The position numbers were made by a program, and so were the translations under genes. DNA of 64,000 nt, from assembly GCA_002083365.1 (NCBI GenBank), contig LVWS01000047.1:1-64000 (forward strand), written 5' to 3'. Below the pieces are notes generated by a model. It worked only from the letters and a program-made list of their open reading frames with translations, was not told the origin of the DNA and did not search any database. Of this stretch, positions 42,858 through 52,343 are shown in pieces (position 1 is the first letter of the stretch; each line of letters starts with the position of its first letter). This DNA is from Nitrospira sp. SG-bin1 (GTDB taxonomy: Bacteria > Nitrospirota > Nitrospiria > Nitrospirales > Nitrospiraceae).

Positions 42858-45101
42858 ATGTTGTCAGAGAACGGCACATCTCCAGTGAGGGTGCTCGCCG
42901 ATATCAAATCTGGCGTCGTTGTTTTTCTTGTAGCGTTGCCCTTATGCCTCGGGATTGCCTTAGCTTCAGGTGCTCCATTGCTGTCGGGGTTAATAGCAGG
43001 TATTGTCGGCGGCCTCTTGGTGGGAGTGTTCAGTGGATCGCACACCAGCGTGAGCGGTCCGGCTGCCGGTTTATCGGCGGTCGTGGCCGCGCAGATCTCC
43101 TCACTCGGTTCATTCTCAGCCTTCCTGATGGCTGTGATCCTGGCCGGGGTCCTACAAATTGGCTTGGGCATCGCGAAGGGAGGGTTCATCGCTGCGTTCT
43201 TCCCAACCAGTGTGATCAAAGGACTGTTGGCTGCGATCGGCGTCATCATCATCCTCAAACAAATTCCGCATCTTCTCGGGCATGATCCTGATCCGGAAGG
43301 AGAAATGTCCTTCTTTCAGCCGGACCTTGAAACGACGTTTTCCGAACTCTTCAGCATGTTCGGAGATTTTCAACTGGGCGCCACTCTCGTCGGTCTGGTG
43401 TCTGTAGCCATGCTGGTACTCTGGGACACCTGGAAACCGTTGAAAACATCGCTCTTTCCCGCTCCCGTTGCCGTAGTCCTATTCGGTATCGGAGCGAGTT
43501 TGTGGTTCGAGCAACTCGGCCAGCCATGGCTCATCCAGCCGAGTCACCTGGTTCAGGTACCCGTGACTAGCGGTTTGGGCGAGCTCTTTGGAATGCTTCC
43601 ACGTCCAGACTTCTCGCAGTGGACCAATCCTGCCATCTATATCGCCGGAATGACTCTGGCCATCGTGGCATCGCTGGAAACCTTGCTTAATCTGAAGGCT
43701 GTCGATCGGCTCGATCCCCAACAACGCACATCACCGCCAAGCCAAGAACTCCTGGCCCAAGGCATCGGGAACGTCGCAAGTGGATTCATGGGAGGGCTCC
43801 CGGTGACGTCGGTCATCATCCGTAGCTCCGTCAATGTCAATGCCGGTGGTAAAACAAAGCTGGCTACGATCATACACGGCACATTGCTGCTTGTGAGCGT
43901 TCCGCTGATTCCGGTCTGGCTCAATACGATCCCACTGTCCGCTCTTGGAGCTATTCTCCTGATGACCGGCATCAAACTGGCGAGTCCGGCCCTCATCAAG
44001 CAAATGTGGAGTGAAGGCCGCTACCAGTTCATTCCTTTTGCAGCAACGGTCGCGGCGATTGTGCTCACCGATCTCTTAATTGGCATCGTGATCGGCCTCA
44101 CCGTCGCTATCGCGTTTATTCTCAACAGTAATATGCGGCGGCCAGTGCGTCGTTTTGTTGAAAAGCATCTCGGCGGCGAAGTGGTCCATATTGAATTGGC
44201 CAATCAAGTAAGTTTCTTGAACCGTGCCGCCCTTTCGAAAGCTCTAGAGGAGGTGCCACACAACGGCCAGGTGTTGCTCGATGCTCGAAACACAGACTAC
44301 ATTGATCCGGACGTGCTGGACTTGATTCGGGACTTCGAGGAACAAGCCGGCCCGGCTCACGGTGTCGAGGTGAGTCTTCTTGGGTTTCAAAGTGAGTACA
44401 ACTTTGAAGACCGGATACAGTATGTCGATTATTCGACCCGCGAGCTGCAAGCAACCATCACGCCCCAGCAAGTCCTTCAAATCCTAAGAGACGGCCATGA
44501 GCGTGTCCGTACCGGAAGGCGCCTCACCCGCGACTTTAACCGGCAAGTCCGCGCGACGGCCGAAGCCCAGCACCCGTTAGCCGTCGTCCTCAGCTGCATT
44601 GATTCGCCAACTCCGGCCGAGCGGGTTTTTGATCTCGGTATGGGCGACATCTGTAGTATCCGTATTGCCGGGAATATCTCGGGTCGAAAAGTCATCGCCA
44701 GTGCGGAATATGGATGTGCCGTGGCCGGCGCAAAACTCATTCTTGTCATGGGGCACACGAGATGCGCTACTGTCGGTACAGCGATCAACCTCCTTGAAGC
44801 AGGTCAAACGGCCGGCGACGCAACAGGGTGCGAACATTTCCATTACATCATCAACGACCTCCAGCAATCGGTGGACCAAGCGACCTATCGGGTTTTGCAA
44901 GAACAACCTGCCGGTGAGAGAGGAACACTGGTCGATGTCGTAGCCCGTTACAATGTCGTGCGTGTCGTTGAGCAGCTGCACACGCAGAGCAACACGCTCG
45001 CCTGTCTCGTCACACAAGGACGGATCGAGATCGTTGGTGCGATGTACGATGTCACCACCGGAGACATCAGGTTTTTGCCAGACGAACCAGGGGGTGAATG
45101 A
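42858..45101 (+). CDS. SulP-family transporter fused to a carbonic-anhydrase domain
   Basis: A 747-residue fusion. Residues about 10-430 form the SulP transporter core (SGVVVFLVALPLCLGIALASG, about 12 membrane helices), which moves sulfate or bicarbonate. A STAS-like linker domain follows (about 440-545), then a beta-carbonic-anhydrase domain (about 555-735). The zinc ligands Cys580, Asp582, His633 and Cys636 are present, but the Arg of the Asp-Arg catalytic dyad (CxDSR) is Pro584. The anhydrase part is therefore probably weak, inactive or altered. Its codon CCA differs from Arg CGA by one base. A canonical carbonic anhydrase follows directly, and together they suggest bicarbonate uptake. AGGGGG lies eight bases before the ATG. 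Confidence 0.9.
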   Translation: MLSENGTSPVRVLADIKSGVVVFLVALPLCLGIALASGAPLLSGLIAGIVGGLLVGVFSGSHTSVSGPAAGLSAVVAAQISSLGSFSAFLMAVILAGVLQIGLGIAKGGFIAAFFPTSVIKGLLAAIGVIIILKQIPHLLGHDPDPEGEMSFFQPDLETTFSELFSMFGDFQLGATLVGLVSVAMLVLWDTWKPLKTSLFPAPVAVVLFGIGASLWFEQLGQPWLIQPSHLVQVPVTSGLGELFGMLPRPDFSQWTNPAIYIAGMTLAIVASLETLLNLKAVDRLDPQQRTSPPSQELLAQGIGNVASGFMGGLPVTSVIIRSSVNVNAGGKTKLATIIHGTLLLVSVPLIPVWLNTIPLSALGAILLMTGIKLASPALIKQMWSEGRYQFIPFAATVAAIVLTDLLIGIVIGLTVAIAFILNSNMRRPVRRFVEKHLGGEVVHIELANQVSFLNRAALSKALEEVPHNGQVLLDARNTDYIDPDVLDLIRDFEEQAGPAHGVEVSLLGFQSEYNFEDRIQYVDYSTRELQATITPQQVLQILRDGHERVRTGRRLTRDFNRQVRATAEAQHPLAVVLSCIDSPTPAERVFDLGMGDICSIRIAGNISGRKVIASAEYGCAVAGAKLILVMGHTRCATVGTAINLLEAGQTAGDATGCEHFHYIINDLQQSVDQATYRVLQEQPAGERGTLVDVVARYNVVRVVEQLHTQSNTLACLVTQGRIEIVGAMYDVTTGDIRFLPDEPGGE

Positions 45102-45172
45102 CGAAACCACCGGCGAGAGAGTCCTGAGCAGGATAGCTTTATACGGTGTATGGACGATGATGAGGTTGGACC

Positions 45173-45826
45173 ATGGAAAAACTTGTCAAAGGCTTTTTGA
45201 AGTTTCGAAGTGAAGTGTTTGGGAACAAAAAGGCGCTGTTTACACGGCTGTCGCAAAGCCAGGCTCCCCGTGCGCTCTTCATTACCTGCTCGGATTCTCG
45301 GGTTGATCCAACTCTCCTGACGCAAGCTGATCCTGGCGAGTTGTTTATTCTACGAAACGCCGGGAATATTGTGCCGCCCTACGGTTCGATGCAGGGAGGC
45401 ACGACCGCGACGATCGAGTATGCGATGGCGGTGTTGCAGACCCCCCATATTATTGTGTGTGGCCATACCGACTGCGGCGTCATGAAAGCATTGTTGAATC
45501 CGGAGGAGGTGCAAAATCTGCCGGCCGTCAAAGAGTGGGTGGGCCAGGTTGAAACGACCAGGCGCTTGATGCGAGAACTTTACGCTGATCTTAAAGGCAA
45601 CGATCGCCTCATTAAGACGATCCATGAGAATGTCCGTGTTCAACTCGAGCACCTGCGCACACATCCGTCAGTGGCCCTGCAGCTGCGCAAGGGCAAAGTC
45701 GAACTTCATGGCTGGGTCTACTCCATTTCAACGGGGGATGTATGGGTGTATGACTTCAATTCGCAGGAATTCGTCTCACTCTATGAAAAGGCTGCGTCAC
45801 GTTTGGTGTATGCCAACAAATCTTGA
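45173..45826 (+). CDS. Beta-carbonic anhydrase
   Basis: A 217-residue zinc enzyme that interconverts CO2 and bicarbonate. All active-site residues are present: Cys39, Asp41 and Arg43 in TCSDSR, and His and Cys in VCGHTDCGV. NAGNIVPPYG is the usual structural motif. It lies 71 bases after the SulP fusion on the same strand, so it can supply the full activity that the fused domain appears to lack. No signal peptide is seen, so it is cytoplasmic. GAGGTTGGACC precedes the ATG. Confidence 0.95.
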   Translation: MEKLVKGFLKFRSEVFGNKKALFTRLSQSQAPRALFITCSDSRVDPTLLTQADPGELFILRNAGNIVPPYGSMQGGTTATIEYAMAVLQTPHIIVCGHTDCGVMKALLNPEEVQNLPAVKEWVGQVETTRRLMRELYADLKGNDRLIKTIHENVRVQLEHLRTHPSVALQLRKGKVELHGWVYSISTGDVWVYDFNSQEFVSLYEKAASRLVYANKS

Positions 45827-45870
45827 TGTGCCTCTTCTTAAGGACGTCACCAATGGATGATTACAATGTC

Positions 45871-47196
45871 TCACCGAATCACTTGAATCTGCCGCCAGCG
45901 TTCCGACTGATATCGCCAGAGTAACAACCCCATTCGTACGGTCCAATCCGCGATCATGGCCGCCCAAATATAGAACACGGAGTGACGTGCCCAGAGCGCG
46001 GCCGCCAGGGCCAACGGGACACGGACGCCCCACATCCCGATCATCGTGGCGCCCATGATGAAGCGTGTGTCGCCCGCGCCCCGCAGCGACCCAGCCAACA
46101 CCATGGTGAGAGCCAGCGGGACTTGCAATAAGGCGACGATCTTTAAGAACATCGTTCCGAGTTCGATCACCGCTTCGTCGGTCGTGAACGCACGAAGCAA
46201 CGTGTAGGGAAAAAAGAAAAAAAGGAGCCCCATGCCGGTCATGAGCAGCATGGCCAGCCGGTTGGCTTCCAAATTTTCCAGCTTTGCCCTGGTATATTTG
46301 CCGGCTCCGATGCTTTGTCCCACCATGGTGGCGGCGGCAATCGCGAGTCCATAGCCAGGGAGAAAGGAGAAGGATTCAATCGATAGTCCGACTTGGTGAG
46401 CCGCATAAGCCACGGTGCCGTACAGCAGGACGAGTTTTGTGTAAAGAAAAATGCCGGCTTGCTGGACGATTCGCTCGCCCGACACAGAGGCCCCGACGTC
46501 CCAGATCGATCGGATGAGATCGAGGCGGAGTGTGGATGACTCCTTGAGGATGGGACGACAGCGCAGCAAAAGATAGAGCATGCCTGTCGCTTCAGCGAGG
46601 CCGACGGCGATTGCCGCACCCTTCAACCCCAATGCAGGAGCTCCCCAGTGTCCGTAGATCAGAGGATAGGCAAGAAATCCATGAAGGAGATTGACACCGA
46701 TCAGACCATACATAGGAGTCTTGGTATCGCCTGTGCCCTGGAGAATGGAGGACAAGACTTGGATGAGGACGGTACAGGGAATCACGAGGAAGATGAGCGT
46801 CGAATAGGGCAGGGCGAGCTCAATGACGGGAGGCTCCGCGCCCAGTTGTTGCATGACGAACCGATTGCCGGCTATCCCTAGGCCGGCCAACAGGAGCGAG
46901 ACGCCGAGCGCAAGCCATAAGAAGTGACGGGCCGCTTCTCCAGCGTCTTGCCGGCGCCTTGCGCCCCATAGCTGAGCGACGATCACATTCGTCCCAACCG
47001 AAATTCCGGAGACCAACGTCGTGGCGACGAAGGCCAGCAATTGGCCCAGGCCGACCGCGGCGATCGAGGTGGCTCCCAGTCCGCCCACCAGAAATACCGC
47101 CACGATGCCTTCGGCCCGTTGCAGAAGCGTGGTGAGCGTGACAGGGAGCGCTAACGTCAGCACGGATCGCCTGATCTGGGTGACACCGTTGCCCAT
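45871..47196 (-). CDS. MATE-family efflux transporter
   Basis: A 441-residue inner-membrane exporter with about 12 membrane helices in two similar halves (VTLTTLLQRAEGIVAVF, then DVGASVSGERIVQQAGIF), each with the MATE pattern of a helix pair. It uses Na+ or H+ gradients to export cationic compounds. Specificity cannot be read from sequence. AGGA lies nine bases before the ATG. It is divergent from the DUF2779 gene. Confidence 0.93.
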   Translation of the reverse strand: MGNGVTQIRRSVLTLALPVTLTTLLQRAEGIVAVFLVGGLGATSIAAVGLGQLLAFVATTLVSGISVGTNVIVAQLWGARRRQDAGEAARHFLWLALGVSLLLAGLGIAGNRFVMQQLGAEPPVIELALPYSTLIFLVIPCTVLIQVLSSILQGTGDTKTPMYGLIGVNLLHGFLAYPLIYGHWGAPALGLKGAAIAVGLAEATGMLYLLLRCRPILKESSTLRLDLIRSIWDVGASVSGERIVQQAGIFLYTKLVLLYGTVAYAAHQVGLSIESFSFLPGYGLAIAAATMVGQSIGAGKYTRAKLENLEANRLAMLLMTGMGLLFFFFPYTLLRAFTTDEAVIELGTMFLKIVALLQVPLALTMVLAGSLRGAGDTRFIMGATMIGMWGVRVPLALAAALWARHSVFYIWAAMIADWTVRMGLLLWRYQSERWRQIQVIR

Positions 47197-47263
47197 GGAG
47201 CGCTATCCTAACAGAGTTTCTTCCGGGACCAGGTGAGAAATCCTTGATCGAACCGTGGATGGC

Positions 47264-48790
47264 ATGATGATAAAGGACTCTTGCAACGGATCTTCCACGA
47301 CGTTTGTCCCACCGCGCTTGTCGAAATCGAAATTTTTGTCGGGATTGCAATGTCACAAGCGACTGTATCTGGAAATTCATCAACCCGCCTTGGCCACGCC
47401 GCCGGATGCGTCGACACAGGCCATTCTGAACATGGGCACCGAGATCGGCGTCCTGGCTCAGCAGCGTTTCCGTGGCGGCGTCCTCGTGAAAGCGGGATTC
47501 CGTCAGCGAGAAACGGCGATCGCTGAGACCGCGGCGCTGCTTCAGGACCCAGCTATCCTCGCCATCTTTGAAGGGGCGTTCGAATATGACGGAGTTCTTG
47601 TCCGCGTCGATATTTTAGAGCGCGTCCGGAACCGTGAGGAAGGACCGTCGTCCTGGCGTTTGATCGAAGTGAAGTCCTCGACCAGAGTGAAAGAGATCCA
47701 CCTCGATGACCTCGCCATACAACGCCACGTCGTTCAAGGGGCCGGAGTCAGGCTTGAGGCGACCTGCCTGATGCATATCGACACGGGGTATCTCTTCCAG
47801 GGAAGCGAGGTAGATCTCGAGGCGCTCTTCTCGATTGAAGATGTATCAGAGGCGGTGAGCGCTCGACAAGGACGGATACCAGAGCGACTGACCGCCATGA
47901 AAGCGATTGTGTCTGAGCCGCAGGCTCCGCTAATCGAGGCTGGCCCGCATTGCAAGGCCCCCTACGAATGTCCCTTCTGGGCCCATTGCACGAAAGACAA
48001 GCCGTTGCGCTGGGTCTATCATCTGCCGGGCAAGAAAGAGAGCATCGCTCAGCTTGTGCAACAGGGCATCAGGATGATTGATGACATTCCGGATGAAATG
48101 AGGCTGTCCGATGTCCAAAGAAAGGTCAAGGACAACGTCGAATGGATTTCATCGGGATTGGGTCCGATCCTTCGCTCGCTCCGCTATCCCATTCACCATC
48201 TCGATGCTGAAACCGTCATGCTGGCACTCCCGCGGTTTCCCTTGACGAGGCCCTATCAGTCTCTGCCGGTTCAGTGGTCCAATCATATTGAATTGGAATC
48301 CGGTGAAGTGGTGCACCGGGAGTTCCTGCACGGCGAAGCGTCGGACCCTCGCAGGCATTGGGTGGAAAGTCTCATCGAATCGCTCGGGGAGACAGGGAGT
48401 ATTGTGGTCTATTCAGGCTACGAAGAAACGCTCATTCGCCAGCTGGCGGAGACCTTTTCGGAGTTCAACTCGGCGCTGAAGGCGATTCTCAAACGACTCT
48501 GGGATCTCCTTCCGGTCATCAAGAGTCACTATTATCATCCCGCCTTCAACGGATCGTATTCGATCAAATCCGTCTTGCCGGCTGTGGTGCCATCGCTCGG
48601 GTACGGAGATCTCGCGATTCAAGAGGGAGGACAGGCGGCGGCGGAGTACTATCGGATGGTATTCATCGAAAGTGATTGGGTGGAACAGGCGGCGATACGA
48701 GACGCCCTCTTACGTTATTGCGCACGAGATACCTGGGCGATGGTGGAACTGCGCAGAGTGCTTGGAGAGAAGGCTGACCGCCATGTCTGA
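47264..48790 (+). CDS. DUF2779 protein: Cas4-like Fe-S nuclease fused to exonuclease-like domain
   Basis: A 508-residue protein of the DUF2779 type. The N-terminal half has a PD-(D/E)xK nuclease core (Asp in VRVDILERV, Glu and Lys in LIEVKSST). It also has four cysteines arranged as in Cas4/AddB Fe-S nucleases (one in LQCHKRLYLE, three in HCKAPYECPFWAHC). The C-terminal half contains HHLDAET, YSGYEETLIRQL and CARDTWAMVEL, an order that resembles DEDD exonucleases. It could process DNA ends, but the process is unknown. The start is GTG at 47255 or ATG at 47264, with no strong ribosome site. No CRISPR or other defence gene is adjacent. Confidence 0.8.
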   Translation: MMIKDSCNGSSTTFVPPRLSKSKFLSGLQCHKRLYLEIHQPALATPPDASTQAILNMGTEIGVLAQQRFRGGVLVKAGFRQRETAIAETAALLQDPAILAIFEGAFEYDGVLVRVDILERVRNREEGPSSWRLIEVKSSTRVKEIHLDDLAIQRHVVQGAGVRLEATCLMHIDTGYLFQGSEVDLEALFSIEDVSEAVSARQGRIPERLTAMKAIVSEPQAPLIEAGPHCKAPYECPFWAHCTKDKPLRWVYHLPGKKESIAQLVQQGIRMIDDIPDEMRLSDVQRKVKDNVEWISSGLGPILRSLRYPIHHLDAETVMLALPRFPLTRPYQSLPVQWSNHIELESGEVVHREFLHGEASDPRRHWVESLIESLGETGSIVVYSGYEETLIRQLAETFSEFNSALKAILKRLWDLLPVIKSHYYHPAFNGSYSIKSVLPAVVPSLGYGDLAIQEGGQAAAEYYRMVFIESDWVEQAAIRDALLRYCARDTWAMVELRRVLGEKADRHV

Positions 48791-48837
48791 GCACAAGATG
48801 AATGCTGGGTCAAAACGAGAACCACATAAGGGGCGTT

Positions 48838-49148
48838 TATCCTGTCGCCAGGATTTATTATACGGGCTCCGCGTCGAGCAAGCTTGGTAGGGCGGAAAGG
48901 GTGGGCATTCGAAGTCGCGTTCGCTGGAAGGCGCACTCTCAAAACACTTGATGTGTTTTATCCGGTCGCCAAGAACTATCAACTGGCTCCCGGTACGAGC
49001 AAGCTTGGGGTGGCGGAGAGGGTGGGCATTCGAAGTCGCGTTCGCCGTGCCGCTCACGCTCCTACTGAGGGGGCCAGCCCCCTCGTATGCTCCCCGCTCG
49101 GGGGAACCTTTCCCTCGCGAACCCTCTTGTTCGAATCCCACCCCCTCC
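48838..49148. repeat. tRNA-Ser-derived repeats next to tRNA-Ser
   Basis: An approximately 87-base unit (48838-48924) recurs 121 bases away (48959-49045). Each copy contains a version of the last about 24 bases of the adjacent tRNA-Ser gene (48890-48913 and 49011-49034). They are identical to the tRNA end except for one inserted base and, in the far copy, a few changes. Both have the same orientation as the tRNA. A third, inverted tail-like piece lies at 49129-49148. Two short GC-rich hairpins (49067-49084 and 49092-49103) lie between. Confidence 0.8.
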
Positions 49149-49212
49149 CTGTTATTCTTAGGGCGATGAGCTCCTGGATGGTTAGTAAATTGAGCAGACA
49201 TGGCTGTTAGTA

Positions 49213-49302
<90 letters not shown>

Positions 49303-49453
49303 GTTCTGGCGGATCGTCGGCTGGTTGAGTATCGAGCAGGGCGAGGAGAACATGCTCGATGAGTGCGCCGAGCTTACCGTGGTCGATGCCGTTTTGCAAT
49401 GGCTTCCCATGACTCCCCAGCCCCCTTGGTTCCGCACAAAACCAGTGTATAGG

Positions 49454-50641
49454 TTATGCAGTTGATGGAGGGAATGCAAACTGGATTAACTCGGCCTTCT
49501 CCACTCCTTGTTTGACCAAAGCGGAAACATCGATCAGCCGTTCAACCTTGTGCACGTCGTCAAGCCGAGTTTTAGTGCTTGGATGGGGAGGTACAAACAG
49601 CTTGCAACAGTCCTGGTCCGGCTCTATCGACGTTTCATAGGTGCCGAGGCGTCTGGCCTCGTCGATGATCTCGCGTTTGTCCATGCCGATCAACGGCCGG
49701 AGAATCGGCAATTCCGCGGCCTCTTCAATCGCACATAAGTTCTGCGACGTTTGAGAGGCCACTTGTCCTAGGCTATCGCCGGTCACTAATGCCCAACATT
49801 GTTCCTTCCTCGCAAATTCCTCGGCGATTCGGATCATTATCCGTCGGTACAGCACGACCCGGAAGGGGGCGGGCGTGCTCAGGACAATCTCGCGCTGGAT
49901 CTCTCCAAAGGGAATGATATGGAGGTGTGAATGATACTGATATGCGGTGAGGTTCCTTACCAGATCCTGAACTTTCTCCTCCGAGGCTCGGCTAACCAAA
50001 GGCCGTCCGGAAAAGTGAACGAAAGTAGACACACAGCCTCGCTTGATCATGCGATAGGCCGCCACTGGAGAGTCGATACCTCCCGAAATAAGACAAGCAA
50101 CCCTGCCGCTGACGCCGACCGGCATGCCGCCAGGTCCCTCGATTTTTTCGGTGGCGCAGAACGCTTCTTTTGAAAGGAGCTCGATATAGATCGTCAGATC
50201 AGGATTTTTGAGACTGACTTTCTTGCCTCTTGCCTCGCAGACTGCTGCACCGATGGTTCTCTCCACATCCATCGAAGTCAAGGTCAGGCGTTTGTCGGCC
50301 CGTCTGGCGGTCACTCTGAACGTGGTGAACGATCGTGTCTCAATCTCTTCGAGGACGGCCGTTGTGAGCGCATCCAGGTTGGGGTTTGACAATTGGAGCG
50401 GAACCACACGGCCCAGTGAAAAGTTGGCAATGCCGCAGACGCGTCTGAGCCGGTTTCGAACCGCTTCGAGGGGCGATTCCGGCGGAAGCCAGATGCGGAT
50501 ACGACTGTGGAGGTTCTCGAGCCGCCGGACCGCTATGTCCTTGAGAGCTGTACGAATGTTCTTAATGAGGCATTGTTCGAAGTAGTCTCGGTTGTGACCC
50601 TTCAGAGCGAGCTCATGATAGTGAGCAATGGCAGCGCGCAT
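49454..50641 (-). CDS. thiI: tRNA 4-thiouridine synthase ThiI
   Basis: Installs 4-thiouridine in tRNA, and in many bacteria also helps thiazole synthesis, 395 residues. It has an N-terminal ferredoxin-like and THUMP RNA-binding part, then the PP-loop ATPase (CLISGGIDSPVAAYRM) and VTGDSLGQVASQT, and it ends without a rhodanese domain. Lack of rhodanese means another sulfur carrier is needed. The ATG at 50641 (MRAAIAHYHELALKGH) matches the usual start. TTG at 50665 and ATG at 50650 are alternatives. It is transcribed after coaE and trxB. Confidence 0.93.
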   Translation of the reverse strand: MRAAIAHYHELALKGHNRDYFEQCLIKNIRTALKDIAVRRLENLHSRIRIWLPPESPLEAVRNRLRRVCGIANFSLGRVVPLQLSNPNLDALTTAVLEEIETRSFTTFRVTARRADKRLTLTSMDVERTIGAAVCEARGKKVSLKNPDLTIYIELLSKEAFCATEKIEGPGGMPVGVSGRVACLISGGIDSPVAAYRMIKRGCVSTFVHFSGRPLVSRASEEKVQDLVRNLTAYQYHSHLHIIPFGEIQREIVLSTPAPFRVVLYRRIMIRIAEEFARKEQCWALVTGDSLGQVASQTSQNLCAIEEAAELPILRPLIGMDKREIIDEARRLGTYETSIEPDQDCCKLFVPPHPSTKTRLDDVHKVERLIDVSALVKQGVEKAELIQFAFPPSTA

Positions 50642-50700
50642 ATGGACCATCAAGTAATGGATCAAGGAGCTTATACGGTGGTATGCCTTTGAATGTCAGC

Positions 50701-51624
50701 TCAGCCCTGGCCAAGGCTTTCAAGAAATCGCTCGGCGTCGATGGCGGCCATGCAGCCCGTTCCGGCTGCGGTAATGGCCTGGCGATAATGGGAGTCTTGC
50801 ACATCTCCCGCCGCGAACACGCCGGGGATATTGGTGGCCGTTCCGTGATGTGCCAGAAGATAGCCGGCGGCGTCCATCTTCAATTGATCGGTGAAGAGCG
50901 CGGTGTTTGGGCGATGACCGATCGCCAGAAAAAGCCCGGAACAAGGTAATTCCCGAACTTTTCCGGAGAGGATATTTTTGATGCGGACCCCGGTCACGAC
51001 ATCCTGACCGAGCACATCCTCGACAACACTGTTCCAGATGAAGGAGATCTTTTCGTTCTTCATGGCCCGATCTTGCATGATCTTGGAGGCTCGAAGTTTG
51101 TCGCGACGATGAACGATCGATACTTTGGTGGCGAACTTGGTCAAAAACGTCGCTTCTTCCATCGCACTGTCTCCGCCGCCTACGACGACCAGTTCTTTGC
51201 CTTTAAAGAAAAACCCATCGCAGGTCGCACAGCTCGACACACCATGGCCCCACAGTCGTTTTTCGTTTGGGAGACCAAGGGTAATCGGGGAGGCACCGGT
51301 CGCGATGATCAACGTCTTCGTTTCCACTGTCTGTTCTCCGTCGACCACAATCTTAAACGGTCGATTCTTGAGATCAACGGCTGTCACATCGCCTGTTTTG
51401 AATAACGTGCCAAACCGTTCCGCTTGAGAGCGCATCTCTTTCATGAGCTCCGGCCCCATGATGCCCTTGGCAAAACCGGGGTAGTTTTCCACTTCCGTCG
51501 TGGTCGTGAGCTGGCCGCCCGCTTGCCAGCCTTCGATGAGCAGGGGAGCCAGATTCGCCCGCGCAGCATAGATGGCGGCAGTCAATCCAGCTGGTCCGGA
51601 TCCGATGATGGCAACGTTATGCAT
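50701..51624 (-). CDS. trxB: Thioredoxin reductase
   Basis: NADPH-dependent flavoenzyme of 307 residues keeping thioredoxin reduced. It has FAD-binding IGSGPAGLTAAIYAARA, the redox Cys pair in SSCATCDGFFF, NADPH-binding VVGGGDSAMEEA, and PGVFAAGDVQD near the end. A GTG at 51642 gives six extra residues and lacks support, so I prefer the ATG at 51624. It starts 20 bases after coaE. Confidence 0.95.
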   Translation of the reverse strand: MHNVAIIGSGPAGLTAAIYAARANLAPLLIEGWQAGGQLTTTTEVENYPGFAKGIMGPELMKEMRSQAERFGTLFKTGDVTAVDLKNRPFKIVVDGEQTVETKTLIIATGASPITLGLPNEKRLWGHGVSSCATCDGFFFKGKELVVVGGGDSAMEEATFLTKFATKVSIVHRRDKLRASKIMQDRAMKNEKISFIWNSVVEDVLGQDVVTGVRIKNILSGKVRELPCSGLFLAIGHRPNTALFTDQLKMDAAGYLLAHHGTATNIPGVFAAGDVQDSHYRQAITAAGTGCMAAIDAERFLESLGQG

Positions 51625-51644
51625 GTCGGTTGACTCTATCACAG

Positions 51645-52274
51645 CTAGGGAAGAGGACGGTAGCCGGGTGTGCTGGCTTCTGACTGTAACTGCTGGAAAA
51701 TTTGTCTGACCAATCGGTGAAGCCTGTTTTTGGGCACAGTTCCGTCGAGCAGATAATCTGCACGTCGGCGTTTCATCGCGAGGGGCAGCTGGCTCTTAAT
51801 ACGCCGCAGTGCCTCAGCTCGTGAGAGGCCGTTCCGTTTCCTCAGGCGGGCGATTTGCGTTTCTTGATCAGCGGTCACGACGATGATCTGATCCACGCGG
51901 TTGTCGATGCCGGCCTCGATGAGCAGGGGTACATCGTACACCACGACGGCACGGGGATTTCTGTGAGCTGCTTCTCTCGTCAGTCGGGACTGCTCCCGAG
52001 CCACACGAGGATGGATGATTCGTTCAAGTCGGCGAAGCTTCATACGATCACCAAATACGATCTGCCCGAGAGTTTGCCGATTGATGGTGCGGTCAGCGTT
52101 TAAGATGATCTTTCCGAATTGGCGGAGAATGTCTCGCCAGGCCGGTTTGCCTGGCTGGACGACCTCTCTCGCCAATTCATCAGCGTCGATGACCACAGCA
52201 CCGCATTGCTTGAACATCTTCGCCACGGTGCTTTTCCCCGTGGCGACGCCTCCGGTAAGTCCGATCAGGATCAT
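51645..52274 (-). CDS. coaE: Dephospho-CoA kinase
   Basis: Last step of coenzyme A synthesis, 209 residues. It has the P-loop GLTGGVATGKSTVAKMF, VIDADELAREV, the lid region and VYDVPLLIEAG, typical of CoaE. The start is placed at the ATG at 52274 (MILIGLTGG), and an in-frame ATG six codons earlier is also possible. It is divergent from the beta-helix gene. Confidence 0.93.
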   Translation of the reverse strand: MILIGLTGGVATGKSTVAKMFKQCGAVVIDADELAREVVQPGKPAWRDILRQFGKIILNADRTINRQTLGQIVFGDRMKLRRLERIIHPRVAREQSRLTREAAHRNPRAVVVYDVPLLIEAGIDNRVDQIIVVTADQETQIARLRKRNGLSRAEALRRIKSQLPLAMKRRRADYLLDGTVPKNRLHRLVRQIFQQLQSEASTPGYRPLP

Positions 52275-52343
52275 GGCGGCGAAGCTTATCATGCGGTATG
52301 CCGTCCCACAAAGGGTGATTGACAGGGTTAGCTGTCAGCTTGT

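Noticed and set aside
48838..49148. CRISPR array
   Set aside because: Only two copies 121 bases apart with a tRNA-tail core, not short repeats with uniform spacers. No cas genes nearby. The DUF2779 protein is only Cas4-like in fold.
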